A stretch of DNA of 32,033 nucleotides from Sediminibacterium magnilacihabitans (GTDB taxonomy: Bacteria; Bacteroidota; Bacteroidia; Chitinophagales; Chitinophagaceae). The translations under genes were made by a program, and so were the position numbers. Where the stretch lies: assembly GCA_002973575.1 (NCBI GenBank), contig PVEQ01000029.1, forward strand, positions 1 through 32,033. Direction: 5' to 3'. The notes under the pieces were generated by a model that was given only the letters and a program-made list of their open reading frames with translations, was not told the DNA's origin and ran no database searches. Positions 31,849-32,033 of the stretch are shown in pieces; position 1 is the first letter of the stretch; every line of letters begins with the position of its first letter.

Positions 31849-32033
31849 AACTTATCTCAAAAGTAATTTCTTAAAAGGATAACGATGCAAGCCAGTTGAA
31901 CAAACCCTAAAAAGTTTTGCTCGTGATAATCATATCTCGTTTGACATCGGCGGAACTGTTGAATCCAGGCAAAAAGTCTTTCCACTTTCCATCGGTTTCT
32001 ATATCTTCTGAGTTCACGCCCATCCTGGGTTGA
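31849..32033 (-). mobile_element. IS5-family insertion sequence, 3' end (runs off right edge)
   Basis: The end of a transposase lies here, with its stop codon only about 8 bases from a probable terminus reading AACTTATCTCAAAAG inward. Ends in which the transposase stop sits within the inverted repeat are common in IS5-family elements. A CTAG at 31845-31848 just outside could be a target duplication (the IS5 group favours YTAR). The other end is outside the window. Confidence 0.65.
31857..32033 (-). CDS. IS5-family transposase, C-terminal 58 residues (partial)
   Basis: The minus strand from the window edge reads without stops to TGA (31859-31857). It contains [20 protein letters not shown], then [12 protein letters not shown] and [12 protein letters not shown]. 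The R-W-x-V-E-R-x-F-A-W-x-Q-x-F-R-R stretch carries the catalytic Glu of the DDE motif and is diagnostic of IS5-family transposases. The 5' part lies beyond the window. Confidence 0.85.
   Translation of the reverse strand, partial: STQDGRELRRYRNRWKVERLFAWIQQFRRCQTRYDYHEQNFLGFVQLACIVILLRNYF

Noticed and set aside
1..32033. Composite transposon bounded by the two insertion sequences
   Set aside because: The left element is IS3-type and the right one IS5-type, so they cannot act as paired ends of one transposon.

Overview
The window comes from a Bacteroidota chromosome, most likely Chitinophagales or a relative. The reasons are an AT-rich genome, a multi-SLBB Wza-type exporter without a lipobox, several TTG/GTG starts with weak Shine-Dalgarno signals, and the overall protein style. 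Almost all of it is one long minus-strand surface-polysaccharide cluster (O-antigen, capsule or exopolysaccharide). About 28 genes lie head to tail from about 30.4 kb down to 0.1 kb, mostly 0-50 bp apart or overlapping by a few bases. Only two internal gaps exceed 100 bp: 11832-11940 and 22580-22704.

Region by region, in transcription order (right to left). (1) 30.4-22.7 kb, core: ugd, a winged-helix regulator carrying a nucleotidyltransferase-like domain, gmd and fcl (GDP-L-fucose), a Wza-like SLBB exporter, the housekeeping gene metK, and after it (22.6-21.5 kb) a Wzz-like chain-length protein without a kinase domain. (2) 21.5-16.6 kb, aminouronic acid module: WbpO/TviB-like 6-dehydrogenase, WbpP-like C4 epimerase, WbpE aminotransferase, WbpD N-acetyltransferase and WbpB 3-dehydrogenase. 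These would give UDP-HexNAcA and UDP-GlcNAc3NAcA-type sugars. (3) 16.6-11.9 kb: a second epimerase, a second DegT aminotransferase, an AsnB-like amidotransferase and a beta-helix acyltransferase. (4) 11.8-9.3 kb: the WbpG/HisH2/HisF2 trio, which elsewhere converts an N-acetyl sugar into an acetamidino sugar. (5) 9.3-2.4 kb, least familiar part: two multi-membrane GT-C-like proteins around a block made of a Zn-ribbon methyltransferase, a second methyltransferase, a CMP-sugar synthetase, a 'surface carbohydrate biosynthesis' protein with sialyltransferase-like motifs, and a PhyH-type dioxygenase. (6) 2.4-0.1 kb: a second AsnB-like gene and a methyltransferase cut off after motif I at the edge of an IS3-family element.

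Right of the cluster (30.6-32.0 kb) are a 42-bp tandem repeat, a small membrane protein, a divergent small hypothetical gene with a good terminator, a dispersed intergenic repeat, and the 3' end of an IS5-family transposase running off the window.

Taken together, the genes predict a charged polymer containing 2,3-diamino uronic acid (probably amidinated), uronamide residues made by the AsnB-like enzymes, fucose, and a CMP-activated, possibly methylated or hydroxylated, sugar. The window has no recognisable GT2/GT4 glycosyltransferase, flippase, initiating transferase or WbpI epimerase, so the cluster should continue to the left beyond the IS3 element. The best candidate for undescribed biology is the CMP-sugar/GT/dioxygenase/methyltransferase block at 3.5-7.7 kb.
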